DNA from: Plecoglossus altivelis
Taxonomy: Eukaryota > Chordata > Actinopteri > Osmeriformes > Plecoglossidae
DNA: 64,000 bases
Assembly (NCBI GenBank): GCA_036571765.1
Contig: BROE01000004.1
Span: 829,016 to 893,015 of the forward strand
Direction: 5' to 3'
Of this stretch, positions 1 through 11,669 are shown piece after piece (the first letter of the stretch is position 1; every line of letters starts with the position of its first letter). Below the pieces are notes generated by a model. That model saw only the letters and a program-made list of their open reading frames with translations. It made no database searches and was not told where the DNA came from. The position numbers and the translations under genes were made by a program.

Positions 1-425
1 GCTGGTGGTGTTTTAAAAAAAAAAAGCGTTTCTATGTCGACAGGAATCTGTGAAGGATATGCCTGGGCACTGAGCGTGAGCGCGTGTTTAAAACGGAGTT
101 AATCCCTGTAACAAACAACTTCCACAGCATCTTAATATACTGTGCATTGCAGCCACCAAACCATCTACATCCCTTGCCGACAAGCACCAATACTCCTCCC
201 ATGAAGAAGAAGCAGAGAAAACACTTATTTCTTTCTTCCGGTGATGATAGAATGCATGCTATTAAAATAACAATGTCAGATTATATCAAGAAGATGCTTA
301 TCCTGTATGCATGGATTTATCTAGTAACCACATCATCTGCCCTTAGTTAGATACAGGCTACTCAGGACAGAGTGTATGTTGTAGCTTGGGGGACCTGATT
401 TCTAAGGCTTCGCTGACGGGAGAAA
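1..425. other. Unique sequence, no supported gene
   Basis: Mixed-composition sequence before the first tandem repeat. Short open frames are present but none shows splice-site context, codon bias or a recognisable motif. I see nothing functional here. Confidence 0.5.
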
Positions 426-427
426 AT

Positions 428-1652
428 GGGAGAGACAGAGGGAGACAGGGGAGAGAGAAGGAGGAGACAGAGTAAGGAGACATGGGTGACGAGACAGATC
501 GGGAGACAAGGGAGAGACAAGAGGGAGACAGGCGGTGGGAGGCAGAAGGAGAGACAGAAGAAGAGGAAAGAGAGTGAGAGACAGAGGGGAGAACAAGAGG
601 GAAGAGGACAGAGGGAGAACAGGGGGAATTCTGAATGAGACAGAGCGGTTAGACAGGGGAGAGAGAGGTAGAGTACAGAAGAAAGGAGAGACAGGGTGAG
701 AGATAGATGGATGAACAGGGGGAATAGAGAGACTACAGAGGGGAATTTTTGACGAGGGGTTCGAGGAGATAAGGCGAGTGAANNNNNNNNNNNNNNNNNN
801 NNNNNNNNNNNNNNNNNNNNNNNNNNNNNNNNNNNNNNNNNNNNNNNNNNNNNNNNNNNNNNNNNNNNNNNNNNNNNNNNNNNNNNNNNNNNNNNNNNNN
901 NNNNNNNNNNNNNNNNNNNNNNNNNNNNNNNNNNNNNNNNNNNNNNNNNNNNNNNNNNNNNNNNNNNNNNNNNNNNNNNNNNNNNNNNNNNNNNNNNNNN
1001 NNNNNNNNNNNNNNNNNNNNNNNNNNNNNNNNNNNNNNNNNNNNNNNNNNNNNNNNNNNNNNNNNNNNNNNNNNNNNNNNNNNNNNNNNNNNNNNNNNNN
1101 NNNNNNNNNNNNNNNNNNNNNNNNNNNNNNNNNNNNNNNNNNNNNNNNNNNNNNNNNNNNNNNNNNNNNNNNNNNNNNNNNNNNNNNNNNNNNNNNNNNN
1201 NNNNNNNNNNNNNNNNNNNNNNNNNNNNNNNNNNNNNNNNNNNNNNNNNNNNNNNNNNNNNNNAGAGGGAGACAGGGGAGAGACAGAGGGAGACAGGGGA
1301 GAGACAGAGGGAGACAGGGGAGAGACAGAGGGAGACAGAGGAGAGACAGAGGAGAGACAGGGGAGAGACAGAGGGAGACAGGGGAGAGACAGAGGGAGAC
1401 AGGGGAGAGAGAGGAGAGACAGAGGAGAGACAGGGTGAGAGATAGAGGGAGACAGGGGAGAGACAGAGGGAGACAGGGGAGAGACAGAGGAGAGACAGGG
1501 GGGAGAGAGGAGAGACAGGGGAGAGACAGGGTGACAGACAGAGGGAGACAGGGGAGAGACAGAGGGAGACAGAGGAGAGACAGAGGAGAGACATGGGAGA
1601 GACAGAGGGAGATAGAGGAGAGACAGAGGAGAGACAGGGGAGAGACAGGGTG
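428..1652. repeat. Purine-rich GA minisatellite interrupted by an N gap
   Basis: The right part (1264-1652) is a tandem array with a period of about 21 bases built from the words GGGAGACAGGGG and AGAGACAGA. The left part (428-782) is a more degenerate GA-rich version. The middle (783-1263) is an assembly gap. The strand shown is almost pure purine plus C, so the reverse strand gives long Ser/Leu/Pro/Cys false reading frames that run straight through the gap. The array probably extends through the unsequenced part. Confidence 0.9.
783..1263. other. Assembly gap (481 N)
   Basis: A run of N inside the GA minisatellite. Array sequence resumes immediately to its right. The missing bases are most likely more of the same repeat. 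Confidence 0.98.
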
Positions 1653-2563
1653 AGTAAATTGTCTCAATTAATTTACCCCTCAGGAAGAACACATGTTCTG
1701 TAGTGTTACACATCATGTTCTTCAGTGTGTCACACTGACTAGTGTAAGTTTGAACTGAAAAGTTTGAGTGCGAGTCAGGAGGACCAAAGTTGAGGTAAAA
1801 GCCCACGCAGCCAGTGAGCTCAGCAGTTTCTCCAAACGCGTCCTTGCTGACCTCAACCCAGGAAACAAACTGCACCTCTTTCTCATCTCCTCCTCCTCCT
1901 CCTCCTCTCTTCAGCGTAGTCATGAGAATCATCCAGAGCGTGTCTTAATCTTTAACCTTTTTTGCTGTTGGTGCTTGTGGTTCTGATGCTCCACATGCAG
2001 GGCTAAGGGATGGGCAGACTAGACACAGCCCAGAAATGAGGGTGGGAGGTGGGCTGCATTTGGGAGAAGCAAGGAGGGGGGTTTGGGTCCTAGGCTCAGT
2101 CCTTTAGGGGTGGGGGCGGTGGAGGTGGTGGTGGAGGTGGTGGTGCAGGAGAGAGCCCTAGCGACAAAGCACAGGGGGGAGTGGGGGCGTACTAATCACA
2201 TCCCTAGAAAGAGAAATGGAGGAGGGGCGTCATTAGGTCTAGAGCCATGGAGGTAATTAACCTAACGAGGATGCAGATACATAATCGCTTTGTCTGTTTT
2301 TCCCAGCAGCCTCCACTCCTGCACCCAGCCGTCTCCTTCCCCTCTGAGTCACACTGACCGGCTTCTCCATCTTCTTTGCATAAAGAAGACACCTCGCAGG
2401 TGTTTTAAATCTCATCCGCTCGTTTCTGCTGAGACCTATCGCCGCTGCCCCGTGGTTTCACCGCTCTATCAGATAAGTCGGCAAACGGCACACCTCAGCA
2501 GGAAAACACAATCAACAGTGTTAACCCTTTCTCCTGTCTGGTCAGACGCTCCTTATCTCTTAC
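1653..2563. other. Mostly unique sequence with a GGT/GGA tract
   Basis: No gene is supported. A purine-rich GGT/GGA trinucleotide tract lies at about 2104-2148, and a small CTC run at 1880-1905. Around 2300-2312 there is a weak acceptor-like TTTTTCCCAGCAG, but the frames after it close quickly. Confidence 0.5.
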
Positions 2564-2644
2564 CGTCCCTGGCGTGTCTGCCAGGCAGATACACAATCAC
2601 ACAAACGTTGGCATTTGGGCGCTTTTTTTCCGCCCCTCTCTCAT
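2564..2644 (-). CDS. Candidate internal exon (weak), unknown protein
   Basis: On the minus strand an 81-base open segment is bounded by an acceptor-like TTTTCCGTCTTAG and a donor-like ACG/GTAAGAG. The single open phase has no stop, starts with 2 codon bases and ends with 1, so the exon would be phase-symmetric. The 26 full codons contain a Lys/Arg-rich start, then a short hydrophobic patch (VCVIVYL) and an Arg/His-rich end. I do not recognise the protein. Codon third positions show little bias, and no neighbouring exon could be linked to it. Short open segments with good splice edges occur by chance, so this is only a lead. Confidence 0.17.
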
Positions 2645-3337
2645 CTAAGACGGAAAACAACGATATGCAATGAAGGATGGATCGATAGGTTCAATCTCAT
2701 GTATCAAATCCCACAAGCAGCTTATTCTCACAGGGCATCTAAATGGTAATTCATGGCGCATCGCGGTGTGCGTATAGTGAATAGTTGTAAATAGGAACGT
2801 CTCTGGACCTGTTTCTCTGGAGGATTCTGGTTCTCTAATGGACACGTTACTAGCCTAGCAATGTTCCTAAACTCATCCTTCCCTTGTTAAGAAAGGACGA
2901 GCGCTCCAACGTGAAGCTCGTTCTGGTCCTTGTTGGTGAGGGAGAAGGAGAGGGAGGAGGAGACGCTCGCCCAATCGATGTCTGACACGCGACCATAGCT
3001 TGAAAGGTTTATCTGAAAACCACAGCCTCATTTAAATCCCTTCGTCTCACTTATTCACTCGGTAGAATTACACTTCCTAAATACTAGATGTTGCTATTTC
3101 GGTAGCGACATCTGCGTCTTCACAGTAAGTAGGGTAACAGTGATGGTAACATGATGTATCCATGCCAGGGCATCTGATACTCCTGTCCCTCTCTAACATA
3201 CACACTGTTAGATCACTTCACTGTCTCCTGCCAATCAGTGGACTGATAGACCAGAACGGTTCCACTGTGGAGACCTGCACTTGTGTTCGCCTGATTGGTG
3301 GAAACTGTCATACAATATTAGCCCCTTACTGGGTTTA
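2645..3337. other. Unique sequence, no supported gene
   Basis: Balanced, non-repetitive sequence. I see no convincing exon, RNA gene or transposon end in it. Confidence 0.5.
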
Positions 3338-3731
3338 GGACTGCCCCCACCCCTTCCCAACCCCACCGCCTCCCCACCCCCTCCTCCCCACCCCCTCTCC
3401 ACCTCCCACCACCACCTCCTCCCCACTCACCCACCTCTCCTCACCTCCCCCCACCTTCCCCACCTCCTCCCACCTCCGCCTCTACCTCACTCCTCCCCAC
3501 CACCTCCCACTCCCTCGCTCCTCACCCCATCCCACCACCTCCCCACACCGCCACCTCTCCCACTCCTCCGACAGCCTCCCCACCTGCCTGCCTCCCACCT
3601 CCTCCCCTTTCCCACCATTCGCCCACCCCTCCCACCCCTCCTCCTCCCCACCCCCTCCTCATGGCCCCATCTCCCCCCGCCACCCGTCCTCCCACTGCCT
3701 CACCGCCCTCCCCCTCCTCTTCTACAAGGGG
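3338..3731. repeat. C-rich pyrimidine low-complexity tract
   Basis: About 390 bases made mainly of CCTCCCCAC-type words with a few A, ending at a G10 run (about 3729). The plus strand translates as a long Pro/His/Ser-rich frame (3281-3769) that is composition-driven, not a protein. The abrupt C-to-G polarity change at the right edge is unusual and may be a misassembly junction. Confidence 0.85.
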
Positions 3732-5150
3732 GGGGGGGTGGAGAGTGCAGACTGGATGTCATCTTCTAATGGCAGTGATGTACTTCTGCCCCCAGGCTGG
3801 GTGATTCTCACATCGCCAAACACTTGGAAATACTCGACAGAGCGTTGTTTTGGAAGGGTCTCTTTTATCATGTTGCCAAACAACCTTTGTTCCGGACAGA
3901 CAAAAGCTGAGACCGCCGAATGCGAAAAAACGTCATGCAGGGATTAAGGCTTTTGTTTCTTCATAAACTTCTTTAAAACTTTTTAAATCATTAATTCGAT
4001 GTTGGTAAAGCCATTCGGCTTTATAAATGAAACGATCGTCGGTATTTTAGCAGGGCTAGACAATTATCTTTTGGACTGACTTTCAAGGTCAATAGTGTCA
4101 ATACAATGTGGGCTGTGAGATCTGTCCCAAACAATAAAGTGGTCTAATCAAATCTAGCCCCAGGAGTCCTCAATGCCTTAAATACTGATTTGCTATTCAT
4201 ATTGTAGACTATATGTATGTAACCACGTCTGTCTGTGCTTTGAGTACCTCTCAACATGTAATGAAATATTGATGTATCCTCGTTTGTTGCCGTTTGACAT
4301 CCCACAGCTTTTGTCCAACTTGCATCTTTGATAAACTCTGCGTTATCCCAGTAACCTCAACTGATGACAATCCACATGTGGATGATAATAATCGTCATAA
4401 TCAAAATAACAATTTGTGTCATGCATAAAACATTCCTTATCATCAAAGTGAAGTTCCTGTGGTCTTGGCAAATTGGGCCCTTCTTATGCAAACCTTTGTG
4501 ATAAACTATGCTACCTGCATATAAAACAGTAATCGAAGACATGGATCACAGTCTCAGTCATTAACCTCCAGTCTTCTAGCTCTAAGTCAGGGAACACAAG
4601 ACAGCGTTGGCTATAAAAAGCTCTTAGAAAGACCATCTATCTACACCACAGTGAAGTTTCCTAACTGATCCTGATGTAGCTTATGCTACGTGTAGTCAAT
4701 TCATCTGATGCAGGGCTGAGAAGTGAATTCATCTGATACACACAGTTGATTTTTTCTCTCTCTCTCTCCTCAGGCAGAGAGAATTTTTGACAGTTGGCAA
4801 GTCCAGTCCAGACAGATGGTCTGTGTGAATTATGTGTTTTGCAGTTGCGCACAGCACAAATAGGCTATGACACCATGTATTGGTTCAAAAAGCCAGCTTC
4901 ATCATCACTTGGTCGCGAGAAGATTGCAGTTTTTGTCTTCTGCAACTCCCTCCTCAGCAGGAGCTGTTGCCATTGGCACTTTATAACGTTTAAATAATGT
5001 TTGAAAAGTGCTTGTGCTTTTAAAAAAAATGATTAAAAATGCACACACAAAAAAAAAGGATGTTGAGAACTAGTGGAAATTCACTGCGAACCCAAGGACC
5101 GGGCGAAACTCTGTTCTGAAGCTGTGTTTTGGAGGGCGGAGAGGGACTGC
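3732..5150. other. Unique sequence with one isolated acceptor-like site
   Basis: At 4749-4773 there is a textbook acceptor shape (TTTTTTCTCTCTCTCTCTCC then TCAG). The following frame stays open for about 28 codons before a stop, but no donor or terminal-exon features accompany it. The rest is unremarkable. Confidence 0.45.
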
Positions 5151-5206
5151 CCTCTTCCCCTCCCCCCTCCTCCCCTTCCCTCCCCCTTCCCCCCCCCTCC
5201 TCCCCA
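5151..5206. repeat. C/T-rich low-complexity tract
   Basis: A short pyrimidine tract (CCTCCTCCCC words). It creates a proline run inside the 148-codon open frame at 5073-5519. That frame also crosses non-repetitive sequence but shows no known domain. Confidence 0.8.
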
Positions 5207-8200
5207 TCACAAAATAGCCAAGGTCTTTCCCATTATTGATGAGCTGCGTCCATCTCAAACACGTTTGGCGTTTCTGGAACGTCAGGGAGCGAAGCGAAGG
5301 CTGTTAAAACAGGAGAGGTTGGACGCTTCACTTATTACAATTAATAATTTATCCGGCTGTATTAGCAAGGCGAAATCCACAATATCGCGTAGGAGGAACC
5401 GCAGAGCCATTCAGAGCAGATGGAACCAGAAAGCCTTGTTACATAGGCTGAATACTGCGCCTGTGCGCCTGCTACACAGGCACATCAATAATGAATCAGT
5501 GAGCATCTCCTCTGAATGAGAACGTTCCTCAGTCCTCGCTCTGTGTACGTCGCTGGTGAACACTACCCTGGCTGGATGCGTCTAGTCGTTGCGTCGGCAG
5601 TGTTGTAAACTGGAGAATATTGTTGGGGCTTCCATATGAAACTAGTCTTAAGGTAGCGAGAGATGAATCTCTCCTGAGCTTGACGGTCGCAACACAACCA
5701 GGCATTGTGTTGCAGAGGCTCTGGGGGAGGATGGTGATACTGTGGACGGGTTGTGGTGGGAGACCCCCCCCCCTCTATGCTCATACCACTTAGCTTCCTG
5801 CCATGAGACTGACACTGCCAATGCTACCAAGCCTCTGTTTTTCATTTCCACATCAGCGATCATTACTGGCATCTGATGCAATCGAAAGCTAGAAGTCATA
5901 AATGTAGCTTTATGACGTCCAGTCAAAAAAAGCTTGTTGGTAAAGACTCGGATTCACAACGGATTTATATTGAATGAGAATCTAATAGGTACCAGCACAT
6001 ACTTTGTAAAAAAATACATCTCATAACAGTCATATGTACAGGGTCATTTCCTCAGCGTCTCACTTCAGAGCATGCACCCGCAATACCAGTCAAGGTGAAA
6101 ATAACCTTTCCGTACAATGTCATGGTGCCAAAGTGTTGAAGGCCGTACCTTGTTTGAAGGCCAGTGGTTTATGTGTCTATTCTTCTCCTGTGTAGGCCAC
6201 CCCAGTGGCGGTAGTTTATCAACTTTACAGGGAAGGTGATTGCGGTTATAGCAGCTTGTCAGTTGGCCTCTCGCTAGGTGTGTTGCAGCGATGACCTCGG
6301 AGCCCTACCCTCATGACTTACGCATTGCTCCTGTCTTTTAATATCAACTTCAATTATGACCCCGGCGCTGTACGGTAGCCTAGAAGGGACACAAAACTAT
6401 ACAAAGCCACCTTGCCTAAAGCTATGGAGACGATTATTGCTTTTAGTATTAGATTCAGGATTATTATCCTCAAATGTATGCTGTATCACGAGAAATATGG
6501 ATGCAGTTGAAATAAGTTTAGTGTGACACAGGATCGTAGCCGATGGCTTTTCATAAGTAATGACGCCTTTTGTCAATAACTCATTTTGAATTTCAAAAGC
6601 CTGGTATTTATATTGATATAGAGCCTGAGTTGGGCCTGAGATCACACAGTCCCTACAGACCTGACAATTTTAGTCAGGATTGGCTCCATTACTTTGTTTG
6701 TAGAAACTGATGGATACATTTCTAACGTTCCCTAAGGTGTCAAGAAAACGAGGGAGCTGATATTCACTTCAAATCAACTTTGCTAGACATTCACATTGAG
6801 CCAAACGCTGAACAATTCAACACACAGCGCCACTGTGCGGAGGGACATTCTACAGTACAGCACTACAGTCAGTTTAGCACAATGTATCTTTAGCAAACAC
6901 TGATGCCAGCACACTAACACTAGCAAAACCACTGTGCCTATAATATTTTTAAACAACAAGACTAGTTTATACCCTAGTTGCAAAGAACCACCACACAGAA
7001 GTGGTGAGGTTTGTGAATTGCCTGCTGGGGAAAAAAAAGGTTAAAAACAAACACAGCGTTCCGACAGTGCCCACAGAGTAATTCTCCACCTCCCCGCTCT
7101 TTAACCAGCTCGCCGTTATACATGGTGAAATACATTTAATTACTGGTGGAGTCCTGTGTTGATGCTGTTCTCATTGCAATGCACCGGGAGAAGATATTGA
7201 TTTCAGCTTGTCTTCTGCCTCATTAGAGCGTAGCGAAGCTCTGCCCCGAAAGCTAAAAAGGAACCACGCCGATCCATAAATAAGCGGCCCGAACCATATC
7301 TTCCATTGTGCTGGGATGAAATATGGCCAGGCCTGGAGGTGAGTGCGTAACACCCAGACAGGCCTATCGATGGCTCTCCTGGATCATTGAGGCCACGGAG
7401 GACAACCTTTTCCTTGGGACCGATTGGGCACTTTAGCGAGGTGCGGCTCAGCTCATTTGCATCCAAATCAGAGACGGTCGTGTTGTTACGATCGTTACCA
7501 TACAGCTAGCCGCTAGTCGGTTCAAACCAGGAGAGATGTGGGGAAGGTCAGGGGGAACCGCAGACAGTAACAGGTGTAGAAAGGTGAACATGGTTCAGAG
7601 CAACAGCAGGTTTTTTATCACCTGCCAGGAAGTAACGACAGGTTTGTTCTCTCTTCTGAGTCATGGCTCTTAGGTTCGACTGCTTTGTTCAGTTCAGGCT
7701 CCCTCCATCAACTGGCACTTTCTCTCTCAACGCATATAGAAATATGTAGAGCTATGAATACACATAAATTGATATGAATTGCTTGTCATTAAGGTTCGTT
7801 TTCCTACCCCAGTGTAGCACAGCAAATTGTACAATAATCCTGAGATTGGAAGATGAGAAAGTCTTTTTGCTTGACTGTACAACAAAATCAGTTGAACTTT
7901 TCTTAAATGAAGCAGTTGGTTTTAAGAGGTGTTTTATAATTTGCTTTCATCTGTCTGGTTCCTTAGCAACGCTTTGTGGCTTTTTAAGATTTATTTCCTG
8001 CTTCTCATTGGACAGAGCATTCTGGGTGAACTGGTATACATTCCCTCAGTTTCAAAGGCAAAAGAGGGGAAAGGAGGTAGCCTTCCTCTCAGACATTCCT
8101 TTGCTCTATCAAGGATGAGGAAGGATATAAAGAGAGAATCATTTCACCGCTCCGTCTAAGAATTTAAATTCCAGCCCCTTCAGTTGGGGGCTAAACCCTG

Positions 8201-8268
8201 GATGACGGGTGATAATTCAAACATGCTTGAACAGTTTGGAATGGGATTTCAGAGCCGAGCCAAAAATG
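5207..8268. other. Unique sequence; possible conserved non-coding stretches
   Basis: No gene is supported. Two stretches (about 5220-5520 and 7090-7470) are non-repetitive, carry several TAAT-type words and resemble conserved non-coding DNA in texture. That is an impression, not a measurement. The Lys/Arg-rich frame at 5220-5519 is the only sizeable open frame and resembles no family I know. Confidence 0.35.
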
Positions 8269-8269
8269 T

Positions 8270-8317
8270 ATTTGTGTGTGTGTGTGTGTGCAATGTGCGT
8301 GTTTCTATATACGGTAC

Positions 8318-8354
<37 letters not shown>
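8270..8354. repeat. (TG)n microsatellite, two blocks
   Basis: TG runs at about 8273-8290 and 8320-8353, ending in a short GAGAGAGACAG. The second block lies about 35 bases upstream of an acceptor-like site at 8389. Confidence 0.95.
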
Positions 8355-8361
<7 letters not shown>

Positions 8362-8389
8362 CAGAGCTTATCTTGTGTTCTTTCCACAG

Positions 8390-8430
8390 CTTCCACACGT
8401 TGTTACGAAATGAACTTCATGCATATGCAG
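8390..8430 (+). CDS. Candidate 41-base mini-exon
   Basis: A compact segment has strong consensus splice sites at both ends: TTGTGTTCTTTCCACAG immediately before, and CAG/GTGAGAG immediately after. Two of three frames stay open; one reads FHTLLRNELHAYA. A TG repeat sits just upstream of the polypyrimidine tract, a context in which CELF-type proteins are known to influence splicing. No adjoining exon was identified and the peptide matches no family I recognise. A length of 41 bases is not a multiple of three, so inclusion would shift frame unless neighbouring phases compensate. It could equally be a chance arrangement. Confidence 0.25.
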
Positions 8431-9258
8431 GTGAGAGCTGGAGCTGTGAGGGTTAGGTTGCTCGACGCACACTGGAGAGTCTTCTCCAGCTGTTTGCTGC
8501 TCAGCAGGTCTGCAGAGCTGCAGAGCTTCAGGGCTGCAGGCACTGGAGGAGGTTCCACTGGGAGAGATGCTGGAAGTCCCTTCCTCCCTCCCTCATCAAA
8601 GTGTCTCTCTCTTTCTCCGAGTACAGAAAGTTATCCTGTCCTCTAGCTTTTCAAGTGGCAACAGACCGCCTGCTTGAAACCGAAATGAAACTCCTTGAAT
8701 TTACTTTGAGTGAAGGGTGGGTGGATTCTGTTCCTGTCGTAAAGCATTCAAGTACAAATACAGTGTTACTGTACTTAAGCTCATTTTTCCCAAAAGTTAA
8801 TAAAACATTTCTGAAAAGTTTTAAAACAAAAGTTTTGAAAAAAAAATTGAATTAAAAACTTTTTTCCACACGACACGACAAGATTTTCCACAAAAAGAGA
8901 ATCATCGACAAGCTCTGCTACAGACTTCCCTTCCCCCACATGAGTCTGCATGCACTACAGCACACATTGTTTCATGAACTACCATGCTCTCATACTAGTC
9001 AACCAAGAGTTAACAGTCCATCTTGATATTCACCACAGTCTGATTTATGATATCGATACATTTTTCCTGTTGTTTACACATGCCCGCAGTCTTAATTTGG
9101 TGATATTTTAGCGCAGGACTGTCACCTTATCTTAAAATAAATCTACAAAACAGGGGAGGAGGTGACACTAAGGCAAGGATATGAGAGCTGGGATTAATCA
9201 TGTGGTATAGGAAATGTGTAAACAAGGACGTTTCTCTGCCTAAACTAAGAATAGGAGG
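8431..9258. other. Unique sequence, no supported gene
   Basis: The first 170 bases are CTG/CAG-word rich and open on both strands (8410-8646 plus), which weakens either as coding evidence. The remainder is AT-rich with homopolymer A runs around 8835-8860. Confidence 0.45.
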
Positions 9259-9468
9259 GAGGGGGGGGCGAGAGAGAAAGATAGAGTGAGTGAGAAAGTG
9301 AGAGGTAGAGAGAGAGAGTGAGTGAGTGAGTGAGTGATTGAGAGGAACAGAGAGAGAGAAAGAGGGAGAAAGAGAGAGAGAGAGGAGGGAGAGAGAGAGA
9401 GAGAGAGAGGGAGAAAGAGTGAGTGAGTGAGTGAGAAAGTGAGAGGAAGAGAGAGTGAGTGAGTGAGT

Positions 9469-9506
<38 letters not shown>

Positions 9507-9566
9507 AGGGAGAGAGAGGGAGAGGGAGAAAGAGTGAGTGAGTGAGTGAGAAGGTGAGAGGGAGAG
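9259..9566. repeat. GA-rich polypurine tract with GAGT sub-repeats
   Basis: About 300 bases of almost uninterrupted purine with (GAGT)n blocks and (GA)n blocks that recur in a similar order twice. Open frames on the minus strand (9127-9573, 9240-9644) are Ser/Leu artefacts of this tract. Confidence 0.93.
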
Positions 9567-11068
9567 AAAACATAGGCAGCTTGATGAATGAGTATGGGGG
9601 AGATTTAACGTTCTACCACCCCACACCCCAGTCTGCTCCCCCACTCAGTCTGTCTGCCAAGCCAGCAGGTCTTGCCAGCTATCTCACCCTCTCAGTTGAA
9701 CTGTTGACAAGTGAATGAGACAAAGTCACGACCAAGGACAACAGGAGGAAGTGAAAAGAGCCACCTAGTGTTAGATCCTGCCAGTTCTGCTCTCTGCTGA
9801 GGCGCCCCAGAACGCTAACCTCGCCACGGCAACCTGCCCTTTTAGTTCACCGCGGTCCCTGTCGTGAAACACAACGTAATTTTACCTGTCGTCAAACCCA
9901 ACGAATGTCCCATCATTTCGAATTTCAGTAACGAAGAGACTGTCAGCTTGATTCAAACACAGACAGCAACCTAGCTGAGGGGAAGACGCCTGTTTAATTA
10001 GCTAAACAGTAAAATAGTACATCATTGTAATGTGAGGGAATTAAATCACTAATCCATCTGTTTATCGCTCTCTCAGGTAAAGTCTCATTCACCACCACTG
10101 TGCATGATAGATTCACCAGCAGTCACAACAAACACATGGAGCTTTGATAAAACTCCCCAGAAGACAAATATTAAACTACTCATCAGGGTAACATCGGACA
10201 TTAGCATAAACACAAGCAGTCTGCCAGGAAGTTTAGGAGAAAATTACTCATGTTTATCACAGCACCAGTAAGACTTCTGTAACACAATCATAATAGATCC
10301 AGCTCTCCTGACTGAAACATTCCAAACTCACGCAGCTGTCTGGATACACTAGAAAACTTTTAAACAATTACGTGTGACATGCAACCCCCATTAAGTAAAC
10401 AAACCAATAATTCTATTCGTAACAAACACATTACTGGTTCCATCTCCATTTCCAGAGAAGCAAATTCCAGTCAAGAGACGTTTCTGTTCTCTACGCCCCT
10501 GCCAGACAGAAGGAGAGGAGAGCTTTTGGAACAGGGCTCTGAGAGGAACACAAACATGAGATCAAGCCCCTGTCGGTTCTACGCAAAGGTCCTTTCTCTT
10601 CATATTACATATTGATTATCTGCTTTGAGCCCCAATGTAATTCATTCCATGTAGACCAATGCAATGAGACTTCATCTCCAGAATATTATGACATCAATTT
10701 TGAAAGGGGAGCTTCATAAGAATCAATAGGAATCATATGGTGGCTCTGCGCGTTTCCTTCGGCAGAGCGAAAGGTCAGAGGTCGGGGGCTAAGGCTGAGA
10801 GGCCGCGTGTGTTGTGATTACAGCACTCTTATCTGGCCCTTAGGATCAGCGTGTGCGTGGGGTCAAATCCCCCTGGAGAAAAGGCACAGACGCACAGGAC
10901 TTCAGTCTCTCAGCCCAGAAAGCTACAGTCCCTGCATTGGAAAGGTGGGAGGGTGAATCCTGAGGTCCTGTATCAGACTGACTATGCATGGAGGTGGTGA
11001 AAATGTGTCCTGATTATAGGTCCTTTGTTAACACTGAGATTGTGGGAACTGGCTTCTCCCATATGACA
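9567..11068. other. Unique sequence, no supported gene
   Basis: Non-repetitive sequence of moderate AT content. Donor-like CAGGTAAAG occurs at about 10076 without a convincing exon. Nothing further is supported. Confidence 0.45.
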
Positions 11069-11244
11069 AACACACTCTCACACACACACACAAACACACA
11101 TACACACACACACACATGCATACACACACACATACACATACATGCACAAACACACATAAACACAAACACACACACACACAAACACATACACACATATACA
11201 CACACACACATACACACTCACACACACACACACACACACACACA
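11069..11244. repeat. (CA)n microsatellite, interrupted
   Basis: About 175 bases of CA repeats with TA and AA interruptions. The His/Thr and Cys/Val open frames over it are artefacts. Confidence 0.96.
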
Positions 11245-11594
11245 AAAACTGCCTATAAGTCAGTTTACACTGTTAAAGACATGAATGTGTTTGCCAAGTG
11301 ACGCAGAACAAATATTCATTTAACTTATGCAAATATGCACACAAGTAGATTCATTTTAATAATTGAAAAAGAGACAGCTCCGCGCGCAACAGCTTGCCAT
11401 GCTTGTGAACTTGCTACGTCTAACACCTCTCTTAATTATGAACCCAGCCCTCGTGTTTTGAGGAGCCCAATAGAGGCTGCCAGACAAGGGCCAGACACAG
11501 ACGCTATTGTAACTAGATCACCGTGTTTTTTATTCTGAGGGAAGACAACCATCATGCTATTCTGTGGGTGAAGCGTGGATTTCTACTGCTTTAG

Positions 11595-11597
<3 letters not shown>
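11245..11597. other. Unique sequence, no supported gene
   Basis: A short unique spacer between a CA and a CT tract. I see nothing in it. Confidence 0.5.
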
Positions 11598-11651
<54 letters not shown>

Positions 11652-11669
11652 CCTCTCTCTCCCTCTCTA
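11598..11669. repeat. (CT)n microsatellite
   Basis: A nearly pure CT run ending in CCTCTCTAG, which resembles an acceptor. The following frame has no matching donor or coding character. Confidence 0.95.

Noticed and set aside
362..1932. Three minus-strand frames of about 400 codons
   Set aside because: They cross 481 N and the GA minisatellite; the apparent length is created by the gap and repeat.
3281..3769. Proline-rich 162-codon frame
   Set aside because: Caused by a C-rich low-complexity tract; no start context, domain or codon pattern.
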